From: UBA1723 sp045641625
Lineage (GTDB): Bacteria; Bacteroidota; Bacteroidia; Bacteroidales; Paludibacteraceae
Assembly: GCA_045641625.1 (NCBI GenBank)
Contig: JAZUHH010000090.1
Location: 1 to 64,000 of the forward strand
Length of the DNA stretch: 64,000 nucleotides
Direction: 5' to 3'
The notes under the pieces were generated by a model. That model was not told where the DNA came from. It ran no database searches and was given only the letters and a program-made list of their open reading frames with translations. A program made the translations under genes and the position numbers. Positions within the stretch are counted from its first letter, which is position 1. Every line of letters begins with the position of its first letter. This document shows positions 52,246 through 61,960 of this stretch, piece by piece.

Positions 52246-53499
52246 TTACTTAGAGAAAAGCTCGATCTCTACACGACGGTTCTTAGCACGACCATCAAGA
52301 GTTGAGTTAGAAGCGATTGGATTAGCTGAACCATAACCCTGAGACTGGATGTTAGCTGCAGAAACTCCCTTGTTGATCAAGTAGTTCTTTACAGAAGCAG
52401 CACGATCCTTAGAAAGCTGAAGGTTCTTAGCAGCGTTACCTGAGTTATCTGTGTAACCCTTAAGGATTACAGACCACTCTGGGTGACTCTTAAGAAGCAT
52501 TGCAAGACCATCTAGAGATGAGTAAGAAGCCTGCTTAATGATAGCCTTAGAAGACTCGAACTCAAGCTGAGCGAATGCAGTCTTGATGATTTCATCCTCC
52601 TCCTTAGTTGGAACGTACTTAACTGCCTCACGAGTAGCACGGATGTGACGATCAAGAGAATCCTGAGTGAACTTGATCTGCTGCTGAAGCTTGTTGATTG
52701 CTACATTCTGATTAACAATCTGCTCCTCTAGCTTAGATGTAAGCTCCTCGCACTGACGCTTCTGCTCCTCAAGAATTGGAGTCAAATCAGGAACCTCACA
52801 CTTAGGTGCGTAATCAACCCAAGCAATGTTACGTACATTACGCTCACCACCGAACTTGTAACGAACAGTTAGGTTAGCATCTGCCATATAAGAAGCATCA
52901 TGCAATGGAGAATACTCACGAGCATGCCACAAAACTCCTCCCTCAAGACCTACAGCAACATAATTGCTAACATTATACTCTATAGCACCCTTGCCAGAAA
53001 GTCCCCATGTAGCGCTAGGCGAATCGTAAGGAACATAAATATTCTCAACATTCTCCCATGTACCAATTGCACACATAACACCTGGATTGAAGTACACATT
53101 CAACTTCTGAAGTCCAGCTCTACGATATGGAGATACAATGTTCGACAAATTAATAGAAGAGAACAATGTAATGTTATGCTTCTTACCATCAAAAGAAACA
53201 AAACCTGGCTCTCCTCCCTGATTATTCATTGCAAATACATACTCCAAACCTAGACCCCAACGAGGATTAAATGTAGCCTCAGTGAAAACACCGAACTGAC
53301 CATTTATACTTCCACCCAATGTACGCTCAGAATCTGCAAGAGGTGCATTCTTCATATAGTTAACACCACCTTTAACACCTAGGGACCAGTGGTTGATTCC
53401 CTTCTGCTTTGCAACAGCTGTATCTGCTGAAGCCTCCTGTGCAAAAGCACCGCAAGCAAGACTAGAAGCCATTGCTAGTGCGAAAATTTTTCTATACAT
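52246..53499 (-). CDS. OmpA-family outer-membrane protein
   Basis: A 417-residue protein with a Sec signal (MYRKIFALAMASSLACGAFAQ). Residues 35-240 form a beta-barrel domain (WSLGVKGGVNYMKNAPL, LGLEYVFAMN). Then comes a short coiled coil (about 245-295, EEQKRQCEELTSKLEEQIV) and a C-terminal OmpA peptidoglycan-binding domain (300-417; GYTDNSGNAAKNLQLSKDRA, then GRAKNRRVEIELF). It links the outer membrane to the cell wall. It is minus-strand, downstream of rpsA. Confidence 0.93.
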   Translation of the reverse strand: MYRKIFALAMASSLACGAFAQEASADTAVAKQKGINHWSLGVKGGVNYMKNAPLADSERTLGGSINGQFGVFTEATFNPRWGLGLEYVFAMNNQGGEPGFVSFDGKKHNITLFSSINLSNIVSPYRRAGLQKLNVYFNPGVMCAIGTWENVENIYVPYDSPSATWGLSGKGAIEYNVSNYVAVGLEGGVLWHAREYSPLHDASYMADANLTVRYKFGGERNVRNIAWVDYAPKCEVPDLTPILEEQKRQCEELTSKLEEQIVNQNVAINKLQQQIKFTQDSLDRHIRATREAVKYVPTKEEDEIIKTAFAQLEFESSKAIIKQASYSSLDGLAMLLKSHPEWSVILKGYTDNSGNAAKNLQLSKDRAASVKNYLINKGVSAANIQSQGYGSANPIASNSTLDGRAKNRRVEIELFSK

Positions 53500-53534
53500 A
53501 CTTTATTATAAAGTTTAATTAGACATTCAACTTA

Positions 53535-55310
53535 TTACTTGTTCTCAAGCTTGTTCTTAAGAGCTGCAAGAGCGTCTAGATCACCAAGAGTTGTCTTCTC
53601 AATATTCTGAGCTGGCTGAGCCTCTGCCTTCTTAGATGGCTTTCTCTTCTTAGTCTCCTTCTTGTCATCTGCTGCACCCTCCTCGAAAGTACGGCTGTGA
53701 GAAAGAATGATTCTCTTAGACTCCTTGTTGAACTCGATAACCTTGAACATCAAAGTCTCGTCAACCTTAGCCTGTGAACCGTCTGCCTTAGTCAAGTGCT
53801 TTGGTGTGCAGAATCCCTCAACACCATACTTCAACTCAACTACAGCACCCTTGTCAAGCATCTCCTTGATTGTACCCTCGTGCTCTGTACCCTCAGTGAA
53901 TACAGTCTCGAACACATCCCAAGGATTATCCTCAAGCTGCTTGTGACCTAGGCTCAAACGACGAGTCTCCTTGTCAATCTCAAGAACCTGAACCTCGATA
54001 TCAGCACCGTTCTGAGTGAACTCTGATGGATGCTTAACCTTCTTTGTCCAAGAAAGGTCTGAGATGTGGATTAGACCGTCAACACCCTCCTCTAGCTCAA
54101 CAAATACACCGAAGTTAGTGAAGTTGCGAACCTTTGCAGTGTGACGAGAACCTACTGCATACTTAGTATCGATATCCTTCCAAGGATCATCCTTAAGCTG
54201 CTTGATACCTAGGCTCATCTTTCTCTCCTCACGGTCAAGAGTTAGAACAACAGCCTCAACTGTGTCACCAACTGACATGAAATCCTGAGCAGAACGCAAG
54301 TGAGCGCTCCAAGACATCTCTGATACATGGATAAGACCCTCAACACCAGCTGCGATCTCAACGAATGCACCATAATCAGCCATAACGACAACCTTACCCT
54401 TAACCTTGTCACCAACCTTCAAGTTTGGATCAAGAGCATCCCATGGATGAGGAGTAAGCTGCTTCAAACCTAGAGCGATTCTCTTCTTCTCGTTATCGAA
54501 GTCAAGAATTACTACATTGATCTTCTGATCTAGCTCTACAACCTCCTTAGGATCACTTACACGACCCCAAGAAAGATCTGTGATATGGATAAGACCATCT
54601 ACGCCACCAAGGTCGATGAATACACCGTATGATGTGATGTTCTTAACTGTACCCTCAAGAACCTGACCCTTCTGAAGCTGAGAAATAATCTCCTTCTTCT
54701 GACGCTCAAGATCAGCCTCGATAAGAGCCTTATGTGAAACTACTACGTTCTTGAACTCGTGGTTGATCTTAACAACCTTGAACTCCATAGTCTTTCCTAC
54801 GAATACGTCGTAGTCGCGGATAGGCTTAACATCAATCTGTGAACCTGGCAAGAAAGCCTCGATACCGAACACGTCAACGATCATACCACCCTTAGTTCTG
54901 CACTTGATGTAACCCTTGATAACCTCATTTGAATCCAATGCCTCATTAACTCTATCCCAAGAACGAGCTGCACGTGCCTTCTTGTGAGAAAGAGTAAGCT
55001 GACCCTTCTTATCCTCCTGGCTCTCGATGTAAACCTCTACCTCGTCGCCAATCTTAAGATCTGGGTTGTAACGGAACTCGTTCATAGAAACGATACCGTC
55101 TGACTTGCCACCTACGTTAACAACAACTTCACGCTTGTTAAGAGAGATGACCTTTCCGACAACTACGTCCTTGTCCTTAATCGCGTTAAGAGTCTGGTCG
55201 TACTTTGCCTCCTGAGCCTCACGAGACTCCTGTGAGAGAACCTCACCTGATGCATAGCTATCCCAATCGAAATCCGAAATAGGAGCTACCTTGTTAGTTA
55301 AATCACTCAT
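53535..55310 (-). CDS. rpsA: 30S ribosomal protein S1
   Basis: A 591-residue protein with six S1 RNA-binding repeats. Repeats 3 to 6 are the clearest, each with (Y/F)G(V/A)F(V/I)-x-(L/I) and (G/V)LIH(V/I)S(D/E) cores, for example ITSYGVFIDLGGVDGLIHIT. The C-terminal tail is lysine-rich and disordered. It binds mRNA to the ribosome, which matters in a phylum that makes little use of Shine-Dalgarno pairing. A minus-strand TAATTTTG box at 55371-55378 fits a 60-nt leader. Confidence 0.95.
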   Translation of the reverse strand: MSDLTNKVAPISDFDWDSYASGEVLSQESREAQEAKYDQTLNAIKDKDVVVGKVISLNKREVVVNVGGKSDGIVSMNEFRYNPDLKIGDEVEVYIESQEDKKGQLTLSHKKARAARSWDRVNEALDSNEVIKGYIKCRTKGGMIVDVFGIEAFLPGSQIDVKPIRDYDVFVGKTMEFKVVKINHEFKNVVVSHKALIEADLERQKKEIISQLQKGQVLEGTVKNITSYGVFIDLGGVDGLIHITDLSWGRVSDPKEVVELDQKINVVILDFDNEKKRIALGLKQLTPHPWDALDPNLKVGDKVKGKVVVMADYGAFVEIAAGVEGLIHVSEMSWSAHLRSAQDFMSVGDTVEAVVLTLDREERKMSLGIKQLKDDPWKDIDTKYAVGSRHTAKVRNFTNFGVFVELEEGVDGLIHISDLSWTKKVKHPSEFTQNGADIEVQVLEIDKETRRLSLGHKQLEDNPWDVFETVFTEGTEHEGTIKEMLDKGAVVELKYGVEGFCTPKHLTKADGSQAKVDETLMFKVIEFNKESKRIILSHSRTFEEGAADDKKETKKRKPSKKAEAQPAQNIEKTTLGDLDALAALKNKLENK

Positions 55311-55445
55311 TTTAAATTAATTAATACTTTTTATTAGTCGTTAGACATTATATAGAGTTATCTTTATGTGCAAAATTACTCTAATTTTTATATTTTGTAG
55401 CATATTTTCACCTTTTTTTTTCACCTAATCAAGTAATTTTCTATT

Positions 55446-57497
55446 TTACTCAATCAACGGCGACTTGTTGCCAACATACAACAGGGTCAGCTTATGCATG
55501 GCACGGGTACAGGCAACATAAAGCAAACTCTTGTCCATTTCATCACAATAGTTCTCTGCCGTTACTGTAGGGATGACAACTTCATCAAACTCCAATCCCT
55601 TAACCATGTGTGCAGTAGTTACCACTATACCGTTAGAGAATGCCGCACTTTCCGATGACAACAGGCAAACCTGCTGACTATAAGACGATATATTATCATA
55701 AAGTTCCTTGGCTGACCTCTCAGTCTTACATATAATACCCATCGAACTGCCTCCGGACTTCTCGAATTCCCTTATAATAGTTCCGATCTCCTCGCATTCA
55801 CTACCCTTGCAGCATATAACCTTAGGCTTCTCCCCATGACGCTCTACGGCAACCAGATCCGGACTCTTTGATATCTTCTGGGCGAACTCTGTAATCTCGA
55901 AACTTGAACGATAGCTCTTGCAGAGCTTCATCACCTCCGCATCATAGAGAGCAAAAGCGATATCGTCATAATTTGTCGAACTGAAAGGGTTTACATTTTG
56001 CTGCGCATCTCCCAGAATCGTCTTGCGGCACCTGAACAATTTAGTTAGAAGCCTATACTGCACAGGAGAATAGTCCTGCATTTCATCCACAAGCAGATGC
56101 TTGACTGGCATCTCCTCTTTCAATCCTTCCAGAGCAATATGCAGATATGCGATTGGAGCCAAATCCGAATAGTCAAGCTTTTTACCTTTTCTCTTGAAAA
56201 AGTAATCCGAATGACCGCACCACTTGAAGAATGACTCATATACGGCTAGGTCTGTACCTATAACTAGCATCTTCTTCAGTTCGGCACGGATTCTTGTCAT
56301 TTCCTGCGTTGTAAGCTCCTTCTTGAAATGATGCAGAAACTCAGCCTTGATGTCCTTTGCTATCTGAGGAATTCTGGAGCGCATAGGCAAACGGTTCAGG
56401 GCAAGGAACCTCTCCTTTATCCATTCGTTTGCAACAGGGATAATTCCGACCATAATATCGACAGGCTGGAATGCTGTATTCTCCAAATGCACTATGTATT
56501 CATCGAGCAGCTTTATGAACTCTCGGCTTGACTTGAACTTAACACTCTCGATCAAGGTTGTATCTTTTGTTTCAAGAATCTCCGAAACCTGTTCGAAAAA
56601 TGTCTGATACGTATATTTGTCTTCGAGAACCCTTTTGGAAATCAGCTCTTCCATCAGGCACTCTTCGATCTGCTCTTCTCCTAATTCCGGAAGGACGTTC
56701 GAAATGTAGTCAGAGAAAACTTTATTTGGAGAAATGATCAAAATGTCCTCTGACTTGATTTGTCCTTTATAAGTATATAGTATGTAAGCCACACGATGAA
56801 GAGCGATACTTGTCTTTCCTGAGCCTGCCACTCCCTGAATGATAAGGTTTCTTGCCTCTTCGTTACGGATAATGGCATTCTGTTCCTTCTGTATCGTGGC
56901 AACGATATTCTTCATTCTCTCGTCAGTAGTAGTGCTCAGCTCCTTCTGCAGAATGTCGTCGTCAATATTTATGGAGTTTTCAAGCATAAGCTCCATAATG
57001 GACTGGCGGATACGGAACTGACGCTTCAAGTCTATTCTTCCGGTCAGTTCTCCGACAGGAGACTCATATTTCGCCTCGCCCAATTCATAATCATAGAACA
57101 TGGTAGAAATCGGAGCTCGCCAGTCATAGATAATATGCTTGTTGTTCTTCGGGTCATAAAGTGAATGAATACCCACATAGATCTCAAGCGGATCTTTGTC
57201 TCCGGACTTTGTGAAGTCAATACGTCCAAAGTATGGCACCTCTATCATTTTGCGCAGTCTTTTCTTGCGCTCCATGATGGCTTCGGAACTTAAAACGGAA
57301 TTTGTCACATTGTTTCTGACCGCACTTTTTTCTGCACGATCAAGTTCGGACAAATTCTCCCAGAGATACTCCTTATATTCCTTTAGTTCCTTTTGATTCT
57401 TCTTTACGATTTCATCGAGGCTTACAATAATCTGCCTCATCAAATCAATAACCGTATGCAAGTACGATCTCTCGTCTTTTTCAGTAGGATTCAACAT
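55446..57497 (-). CDS. HelD-like superfamily 1 helicase
   Basis: A 683-residue protein of the HelD/helicase IV type. An N-terminal coiled coil (about 20-85) is followed by the family motif DWRAPISTMFYDYELG (125-140), Walker A GVAGSGKTS (222-230), Walker B LLVDEMQDYSP, and late motifs VTTAHMVKGLEFDEVVIPT and YVACTRAMHKL. HelD proteins release stalled RNA polymerase; this one may do so or act on DNA. The next gene on the minus strand starts 12 bp upstream of it (57510), so the two are probably one operon. Confidence 0.9.
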   Translation of the reverse strand: MLNPTEKDERSYLHTVIDLMRQIIVSLDEIVKKNQKELKEYKEYLWENLSELDRAEKSAVRNNVTNSVLSSEAIMERKKRLRKMIEVPYFGRIDFTKSGDKDPLEIYVGIHSLYDPKNNKHIIYDWRAPISTMFYDYELGEAKYESPVGELTGRIDLKRQFRIRQSIMELMLENSINIDDDILQKELSTTTDERMKNIVATIQKEQNAIIRNEEARNLIIQGVAGSGKTSIALHRVAYILYTYKGQIKSEDILIISPNKVFSDYISNVLPELGEEQIEECLMEELISKRVLEDKYTYQTFFEQVSEILETKDTTLIESVKFKSSREFIKLLDEYIVHLENTAFQPVDIMVGIIPVANEWIKERFLALNRLPMRSRIPQIAKDIKAEFLHHFKKELTTQEMTRIRAELKKMLVIGTDLAVYESFFKWCGHSDYFFKRKGKKLDYSDLAPIAYLHIALEGLKEEMPVKHLLVDEMQDYSPVQYRLLTKLFRCRKTILGDAQQNVNPFSSTNYDDIAFALYDAEVMKLCKSYRSSFEITEFAQKISKSPDLVAVERHGEKPKVICCKGSECEEIGTIIREFEKSGGSSMGIICKTERSAKELYDNISSYSQQVCLLSSESAAFSNGIVVTTAHMVKGLEFDEVVIPTVTAENYCDEMDKSLLYVACTRAMHKLTLLYVGNKSPLIE

Positions 57498-57509
57498 CTT
57501 ATATCCTTA

Positions 57510-58223
57510 TTATTTATCTACACCTAAACCAAACAAAGCGAAGTCTCCTTTGACGGGATCTCCGGGGAATACGCTCGCCATAAATTCTGTAATCTCCTTA
57601 GCGACAAGGATACTTGCGGACTTTCTTTGAGTCAACCCTAGCTTCTGAGCTTCCTGCAAGACATGGACATCCACGGGAATAAGCAGACGATCCGGAGAAA
57701 GCTTTCTCCAAATACCCAAATCAACAATTCCGTCTCTGCGGACCAGCCACCTCAACATCATCCATATCCTTTTCGACGCAGATCCTGCAGAAGGGTCTGG
57801 AATTCCATTTACGCTGCTGAAAAGTCTGTATAGCTCGACAGAATAATCACATTCTGGATTTATCGCATCTTCCAGAGAGTCATATTCCTTATACACATGA
57901 TACAAGGCTGAACACAACAAATAGAAATCATTCCACTTATAGAAACGGTACAAGGAACTTTTGTCATCTTTGAACTTCTGCCACTGACCGCCCATTATAT
58001 AATTGTACGGAGTACCGCAAAACAAGGCGTCAAGCTTGTTTCCAGTCTCGACTATTGCTTTTCTATTACCATAGGAAATCCACTGAGTTATCATTGCCGA
58101 AACCTCAATATCACGTTTCTCGCTGTATCTGTGCGGAAACTGAACCGGATCGTTTTTGATAAACTCGGCTACATTATATTTCTCTGCCAGCTGTCTGATA
58201 TGCTGTTTCAAATCTTCGCTCAT
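57510..58223 (-). CDS. TIGR02757 family protein
   Basis: A 237-residue protein. FPHRYSEKRDIEVSAMITQW, SAGSASKRIWMMLRWLVR and LLIPVDVHVLQEAQKLGL are the standard landmarks of TIGR02757 (DUF2400), a family related to helix-hairpin-helix DNA glycosylases. The second and third resemble the HhH-proximal segment of such glycosylases. The substrate is not known. Its stop lies 12 bp from the HelD-like gene, suggesting co-transcription. Confidence 0.9.
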   Translation of the reverse strand: MSEDLKQHIRQLAEKYNVAEFIKNDPVQFPHRYSEKRDIEVSAMITQWISYGNRKAIVETGNKLDALFCGTPYNYIMGGQWQKFKDDKSSLYRFYKWNDFYLLCSALYHVYKEYDSLEDAINPECDYSVELYRLFSSVNGIPDPSAGSASKRIWMMLRWLVRRDGIVDLGIWRKLSPDRLLIPVDVHVLQEAQKLGLTQRKSASILVAKEITEFMASVFPGDPVKGDFALFGLGVDK

Positions 58224-58283
58224 AACGGGTGCAAAGATACTAAAAATGGTTTATAATCAAGGTGCCAAGGCAACAAAAGGTAG

Positions 58284-59135
58284 TCACAACCTTGTACAGA
58301 GATATGAAATCTTATAAATATTATAGACAAACAACGAAGGCTTCTTCCCAAGAAGATTCCGCTCCATAGCACCTCTGAACCATGAATACGGTATACCAAT
58401 AATCTTCCCGACATGAAAAGGCTTTAGCTTGTCATAGAACTGCAACAAACGGGAAGTAGAAGACAAAACGTCCTTATGCTCGACAAGATTGTCGATCGCG
58501 ACACGCGTCTTATGCAGGAACAACTCGCTTGAATCACTATTGTCGTGATAAACCGGATTGTCAACGATGTTCAATGAATAGCCAAGCTTCTCTATCTCCA
58601 TTCCAAACTTTGTATCCTCATGACCGTATTTTGAGAATGATTCGTCAAACTCGACCTTATGGAACAACTCTGCGGACATAAAGAAATTCAAGGAAATGAA
58701 ATGAGACTGCACAACCTCGTACTTCATTCCGTATGCATATCGTAAAGGGCTCACTTCTGCAGGTCCGTCCAATCTATATGTCAGGCCACCGCACAACACA
58801 CCTCCTCTGTCTTTCATTCCGACATACTCCCTTACGAAATCGGTCCTTACTGGATACACGTCGGAATCCAGAAACAGCAGATATTCTCCTTTTGCCTCCT
58901 GGGCCAGACGGTTACGGTTTCTCGCAATGCCTATGTTTTCCGCAAGCTCAATCAGACGGCAATACGCAATGTCGTTTATAGATCTATTCTCAACCAAAGA
59001 CTGCTCGTCATCAGAGGCGTCATCCACAACTATTATTTCGGCATCAACACCTGCGTCAGCGACTTGTCTCGACATCTCTCGACACAACGCCACACACGAG
59101 TAATTATGTGTTGGAATAAGAATAGAAAGAAACAT
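58284..59135 (-). CDS. GT2 family glycosyltransferase
   Basis: A 283-residue soluble GT2. The N-terminus FLSILIPTHNYSCVALCREM, then EIIVVDDASDDEQSLVE and the metal-binding FLDSDVYPV are the GT-A landmarks; KYGHEDTKFGMEIEKLGYS holds the likely catalytic E/D of the galactosyltransferase-like subgroup (GHEDxxF). It is cytoplasmic with no membrane helix. It probably adds a sugar to a surface glycan. A terminator for the upstream small gene lies just before its start. Confidence 0.9.
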   Translation of the reverse strand: MFLSILIPTHNYSCVALCREMSRQVADAGVDAEIIVVDDASDDEQSLVENRSINDIAYCRLIELAENIGIARNRNRLAQEAKGEYLLFLDSDVYPVRTDFVREYVGMKDRGGVLCGGLTYRLDGPAEVSPLRYAYGMKYEVVQSHFISLNFFMSAELFHKVEFDESFSKYGHEDTKFGMEIEKLGYSLNIVDNPVYHDNSDSSELFLHKTRVAIDNLVEHKDVLSSTSRLLQFYDKLKPFHVGKIIGIPYSWFRGAMERNLLGKKPSLFVYNIYKISYLCTRL

Positions 59136-59156
59136 ATAATTAAGAAAACATATAAA

Positions 59157-59178
59157 AGGCAGACACGAATGTCTGCCT
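59157..59178 (-). terminator. Terminator of the small gene at 59205
   Basis: A perfect 9-bp stem (59157-59165 with 59170-59178) has a tetraloop reading TTCG on the minus strand, then TTTT. Confidence 0.85.
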
Positions 59179-59204
59179 ATGAATAACTTAGACCTGCAAG
59201 TCCA

Positions 59205-59543
59205 TTAAGCCTTGTTACCGAACATCTTGATTACGTCAACCGCCTTTGTAAGCTTGCTTGCCAAATCGTCAGTTCCCTGCTTGTCCGAAGACTGAAGCTT
59301 AGAGATAACGTCACCAATACCAGAGCACTGGCTTAGATTTACTACGCTTGCAATCTGCTGAGCAAAAGAATTACCCTCTGTCTGTGCAGCCTTGTTCGAA
59401 GAAGACAGCTTGCTCTGCAACAAATATGTAGCAAAAATTGTTGCCAAAGACTTGACATCAACCTTACCGTTCATCAACTTCAAAGCTGCAGAAATGTTGT
59501 TAGGATTACTTACAACACTCTTAAAGATATCCAACAATCCCAT
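59205..59543 (-). CDS. Small helical protein of unknown function
   Basis: A 112-residue protein, mostly helical, starting MGLLDIFKSVVSNPNNISAA. It has one cysteine in SQCSGIGDV and a Ser/Gln/Lys-rich middle. The MGLLD start and helical plan resemble DUF937/YidB-type small proteins, but the match is weak. It is monocistronic with a good terminator. Function unknown. Confidence 0.7.
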   Translation of the reverse strand: MGLLDIFKSVVSNPNNISAALKLMNGKVDVKSLATIFATYLLQSKLSSSNKAAQTEGNSFAQQIASVVNLSQCSGIGDVISKLQSSDKQGTDDLASKLTKAVDVIKMFGNKA

Positions 59544-59671
59544 AGTATTATCTGAATTTTTGTGAAACTTTGCTACAAAGATGCACTTTTTCGGGAATAA
59601 TCACAAAAAATAACTAAAAAAAAGTAAAAATTAAGTATCATCTTTCGTAATTAACATGTTAGAGAATATGA

Positions 59672-61183
59672 TTATAATTGTTCCAGCCTTGAAACGGGAA
59701 TATAACCGATAGCCTCTATGACAAGATGCAGTTCTTCCCCTTCAGGCTGAAACAGGTATGTCGGATAGTCAACCCTAATAAACCTGAGTCTTGGGTCTGC
59801 GTCTGTAGAAATGCGGTAGCACAATTTATTATTTCCATTTGAGAAAGAGAAAACGAAATGCCTTCTGCCTTTTGAAATCTCTGCATACCCCCATTCCCTA
59901 ATAAGGTCATTTACATAAAAGAAATCCTCTTTCAACTCCTTGCTATATTGAGCAAGCAAAGAAAGGTTTTTATTGTCTTCATCTACCCTGTTCAAATTGA
60001 AAATTTCTTCTCCTTCCTCATCTGCAAAAACCAGACGATTTCCGTCAAACGAGTATGAGAAATCTACATACACTATCTGTTCATTCGATTTTTCAGAAAG
60101 TATTTCTTCAGGCACGTAGTTATCTATTACAGTAGCGATTCCCCTTATGACTTTATTCCTGTCATCCACCTCGCTAGAGACGAATTCCACATACATCTGG
60201 TCCTTCGACTTTGTGCCATAGGAAACAGCATAATGACCGAACGTACTGCGTACAAAGTCAAAAAGAACGTTTCTCTTCTCATCAACAAAATATACATGAA
60301 ACGGAGTCTTGTTAGGCTTCATTATGGGGCATAGATAAAGCCATGAATTTAACCTTTGGCTTTTATCCTCGAACAGACCGACTAGAGAAAGGAAGTCATG
60401 ACGGAAACCATAAAACAGATCCATCATACACTTCTTAGGTTCCGAACCGGCAACAAGTTCCAGTCCTCCTTCAAGAGTCTTTACTGGCAAAGTTTGTATA
60501 TAGTCATAGATATCGACAAGATACCCCTTTGTCTTAGCTTGAACTTTATCTAAAGTGGTTTCTCCCTTCTCGTCACCTATCCTTCTTTTGACAAGTTCAA
60601 AAAACAGTATCATCCACACGAAAGTCTTGCCTATCAGGTCAAGAGAATTGACCTCTGTTTTCAAAGATCTTATTCTCATAATCGATGTGGCAAGTTTTGG
60701 ATAATACAGGATAATGTCCGAGATGAAATAACCATCAGGAAATGTGTTGTTTATCTTGACCATATCAATCTCATTCATCACACAAAAGAAGAGCGACATT
60801 TTATCGGACAATCCTTGCAAAGAGTTAAATTTCAGCATTTGGCCCGGAATGCTTCTATGCTTTGAGACATTTATGTACAAATCCTCCAATGCCTCAGCAA
60901 GCTGCATAGCGAGACCATACCTCATATACAAATCTACAACCGAGAAATGTACGTCAAACTCATATAAGTCTATAATAATCTTTTCATAATCTGAAACCAC
61001 TTGCTCAGGGTTCTTCTTCTCCCGATTCTCAATAGCACGCAGTTTGCTCTTTTGTTCTTCAATGGTTGCAGAACTCAAATCCTCACCTTCAATCTTATAT
61101 TTGTAGATGAGATGAGCATTCTTTTTATTTTCTGCCACCAGTTTATAGTCATAAATCCATTTTAATACCTCAGCTGAATCCAT
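59672..61183 (-). CDS. Large protein of unknown function
   Basis: A 503-residue cytoplasmic protein without signal peptide. The first 250 or so residues look all-helical (VADYEKIIIDLYEF-like heptads; ALEDLYINVSKHRSIP). The second half is mixed alpha/beta, with YVDFSYSFDGNRLVFADEE and a final VIEAIGYIPV. I recognise no catalytic motif or family. A minus-strand TAAATTTG box at 61202-61209 supports the start. It is not obviously linked with its neighbours. Confidence 0.7.
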   Translation of the reverse strand: MDSAEVLKWIYDYKLVAENKKNAHLIYKYKIEGEDLSSATIEEQKSKLRAIENREKKNPEQVVSDYEKIIIDLYEFDVHFSVVDLYMRYGLAMQLAEALEDLYINVSKHRSIPGQMLKFNSLQGLSDKMSLFFCVMNEIDMVKINNTFPDGYFISDIILYYPKLATSIMRIRSLKTEVNSLDLIGKTFVWMILFFELVKRRIGDEKGETTLDKVQAKTKGYLVDIYDYIQTLPVKTLEGGLELVAGSEPKKCMMDLFYGFRHDFLSLVGLFEDKSQRLNSWLYLCPIMKPNKTPFHVYFVDEKRNVLFDFVRSTFGHYAVSYGTKSKDQMYVEFVSSEVDDRNKVIRGIATVIDNYVPEEILSEKSNEQIVYVDFSYSFDGNRLVFADEEGEEIFNLNRVDEDNKNLSLLAQYSKELKEDFFYVNDLIREWGYAEISKGRRHFVFSFSNGNNKLCYRISTDADPRLRFIRVDYPTYLFQPEGEELHLVIEAIGYIPVSRLEQL

Positions 61184-61264
61184 TTATATTGTAATTTTAA
61201 GCAAATTTAACAAAAGACAAAAAATTGTGCACATAAAAAATTGCATAATCTCAAAACATTGCAC

Positions 61265-61272
61265 TACCTTTG
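61265..61272 (+). promoter_or_regulatory. Promoter of the DUF4476 gene
   Basis: TACCTTTG with TTG at 61241-61243, a 21-bp spacer. The ATG follows 25 bp on. Confidence 0.65.
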
Positions 61273-61297
61273 CGGAAAACAATAAAACACAAAAGAT

Positions 61298-61702
61298 ATG
61301 AAAAAACTAGTATTTTTGCTAATGATGTCACTATCATCATTAACATTCATGGCACAAGGTATTGATGCAGATCATCATAGAAAAGCACCTCATAGACATG
61401 AGCATGTTTGTGTAGTTCCTGCTTACACACCAGAAGAGATTTCAGAAATAACTTCCACTCTGAAGAACCTGAATTTCGACGACAACAGAATGCCTGTGGC
61501 AAAACTGTTCGTCAAGGTCAGACCAGTAACAGTCAATGGACTTGAATCTATGGCAAAGCAGTTCTCTTTTGATGACAAGAAGGTTAATTTCCTTGTATTT
61601 GCATACGACTACTGCATTGACAAGGAGAATTACTCGAGACTAAGAAAAGTATTCAATTTCTCATCGAATTCAGACAAGTTTCTCAATGCTCTAGGTCTAT
61701 AA
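61298..61702 (+). CDS. DUF4476 secreted protein
   Basis: A 134-residue secreted protein with a Sec signal (MKKLVFLLMMSLSSLTFMAQ). A histidine-rich stretch (DHHRKAPHRHEH) follows and might bind metal. The C-terminal 90 residues (EISEITSTLKNLNFDDNRM, then KLFVKVRPVTVNGLESMA) match DUF4476, a helical Bacteroidota family. It is monocistronic, with a terminator at 61725-61760. The reason for the histidine stretch is unknown. Confidence 0.85.
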   Translation: MKKLVFLLMMSLSSLTFMAQGIDADHHRKAPHRHEHVCVVPAYTPEEISEITSTLKNLNFDDNRMPVAKLFVKVRPVTVNGLESMAKQFSFDDKKVNFLVFAYDYCIDKENYSRLRKVFNFSSNSDKFLNALGL

Positions 61703-61724
61703 TAAATTATTAGAGGCTACGGAC

Positions 61725-61760
61725 AAAAGAGGTCACTTCTTATTTTGAAGCGGCCTCTTT
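61725..61760 (+). terminator. Terminator of the DUF4476 gene
   Basis: AAAGAGG pairs with CCTCTTT around an inner CTTC/GAAG stem. The plus strand has few T after it, so strength is moderate. Confidence 0.6.
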
Positions 61761-61811
61761 GACATTACAGAAGTATATTAGTAGCCTTTCATGTCAGCAC
61801 CACAACAGTAA

Positions 61812-61952
61812 TCACTTAAACAACAAGGGGACTACTAGTTTTGATTTACATTCTGGACATTGTGGAAAAGTTGGTCTGAATATAATTCCTCCAATAGTAT
61901 GCACAAATGTTTTACCACATTTTACGCATTTATAATTATAAAACTGTAACAT
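61812..61952 (-). CDS. 46-residue zinc-ribbon protein
   Basis: A short minus-strand frame starts with ATG at 61950-61952 and stops with TGA at 61812-61814. It has two CxxC pairs, C9-V-K-C12 and C32-P-E-C35, separated by 19 residues, which is the zinc-ribbon spacing. The peptide opens MLQFYNYKCVKCGKTF. It begins 8 bp after the stop of the AAA+ gene at 61961, so the two are probably coupled. Chance would rarely give four cysteines in this layout. No larger family is recognised. Confidence 0.65.
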   Translation of the reverse strand: MLQFYNYKCVKCGKTFVHTIGGIIFRPTFPQCPECKSKLVVPLLFK

Positions 61953-61960
61953 ATTCTGAA

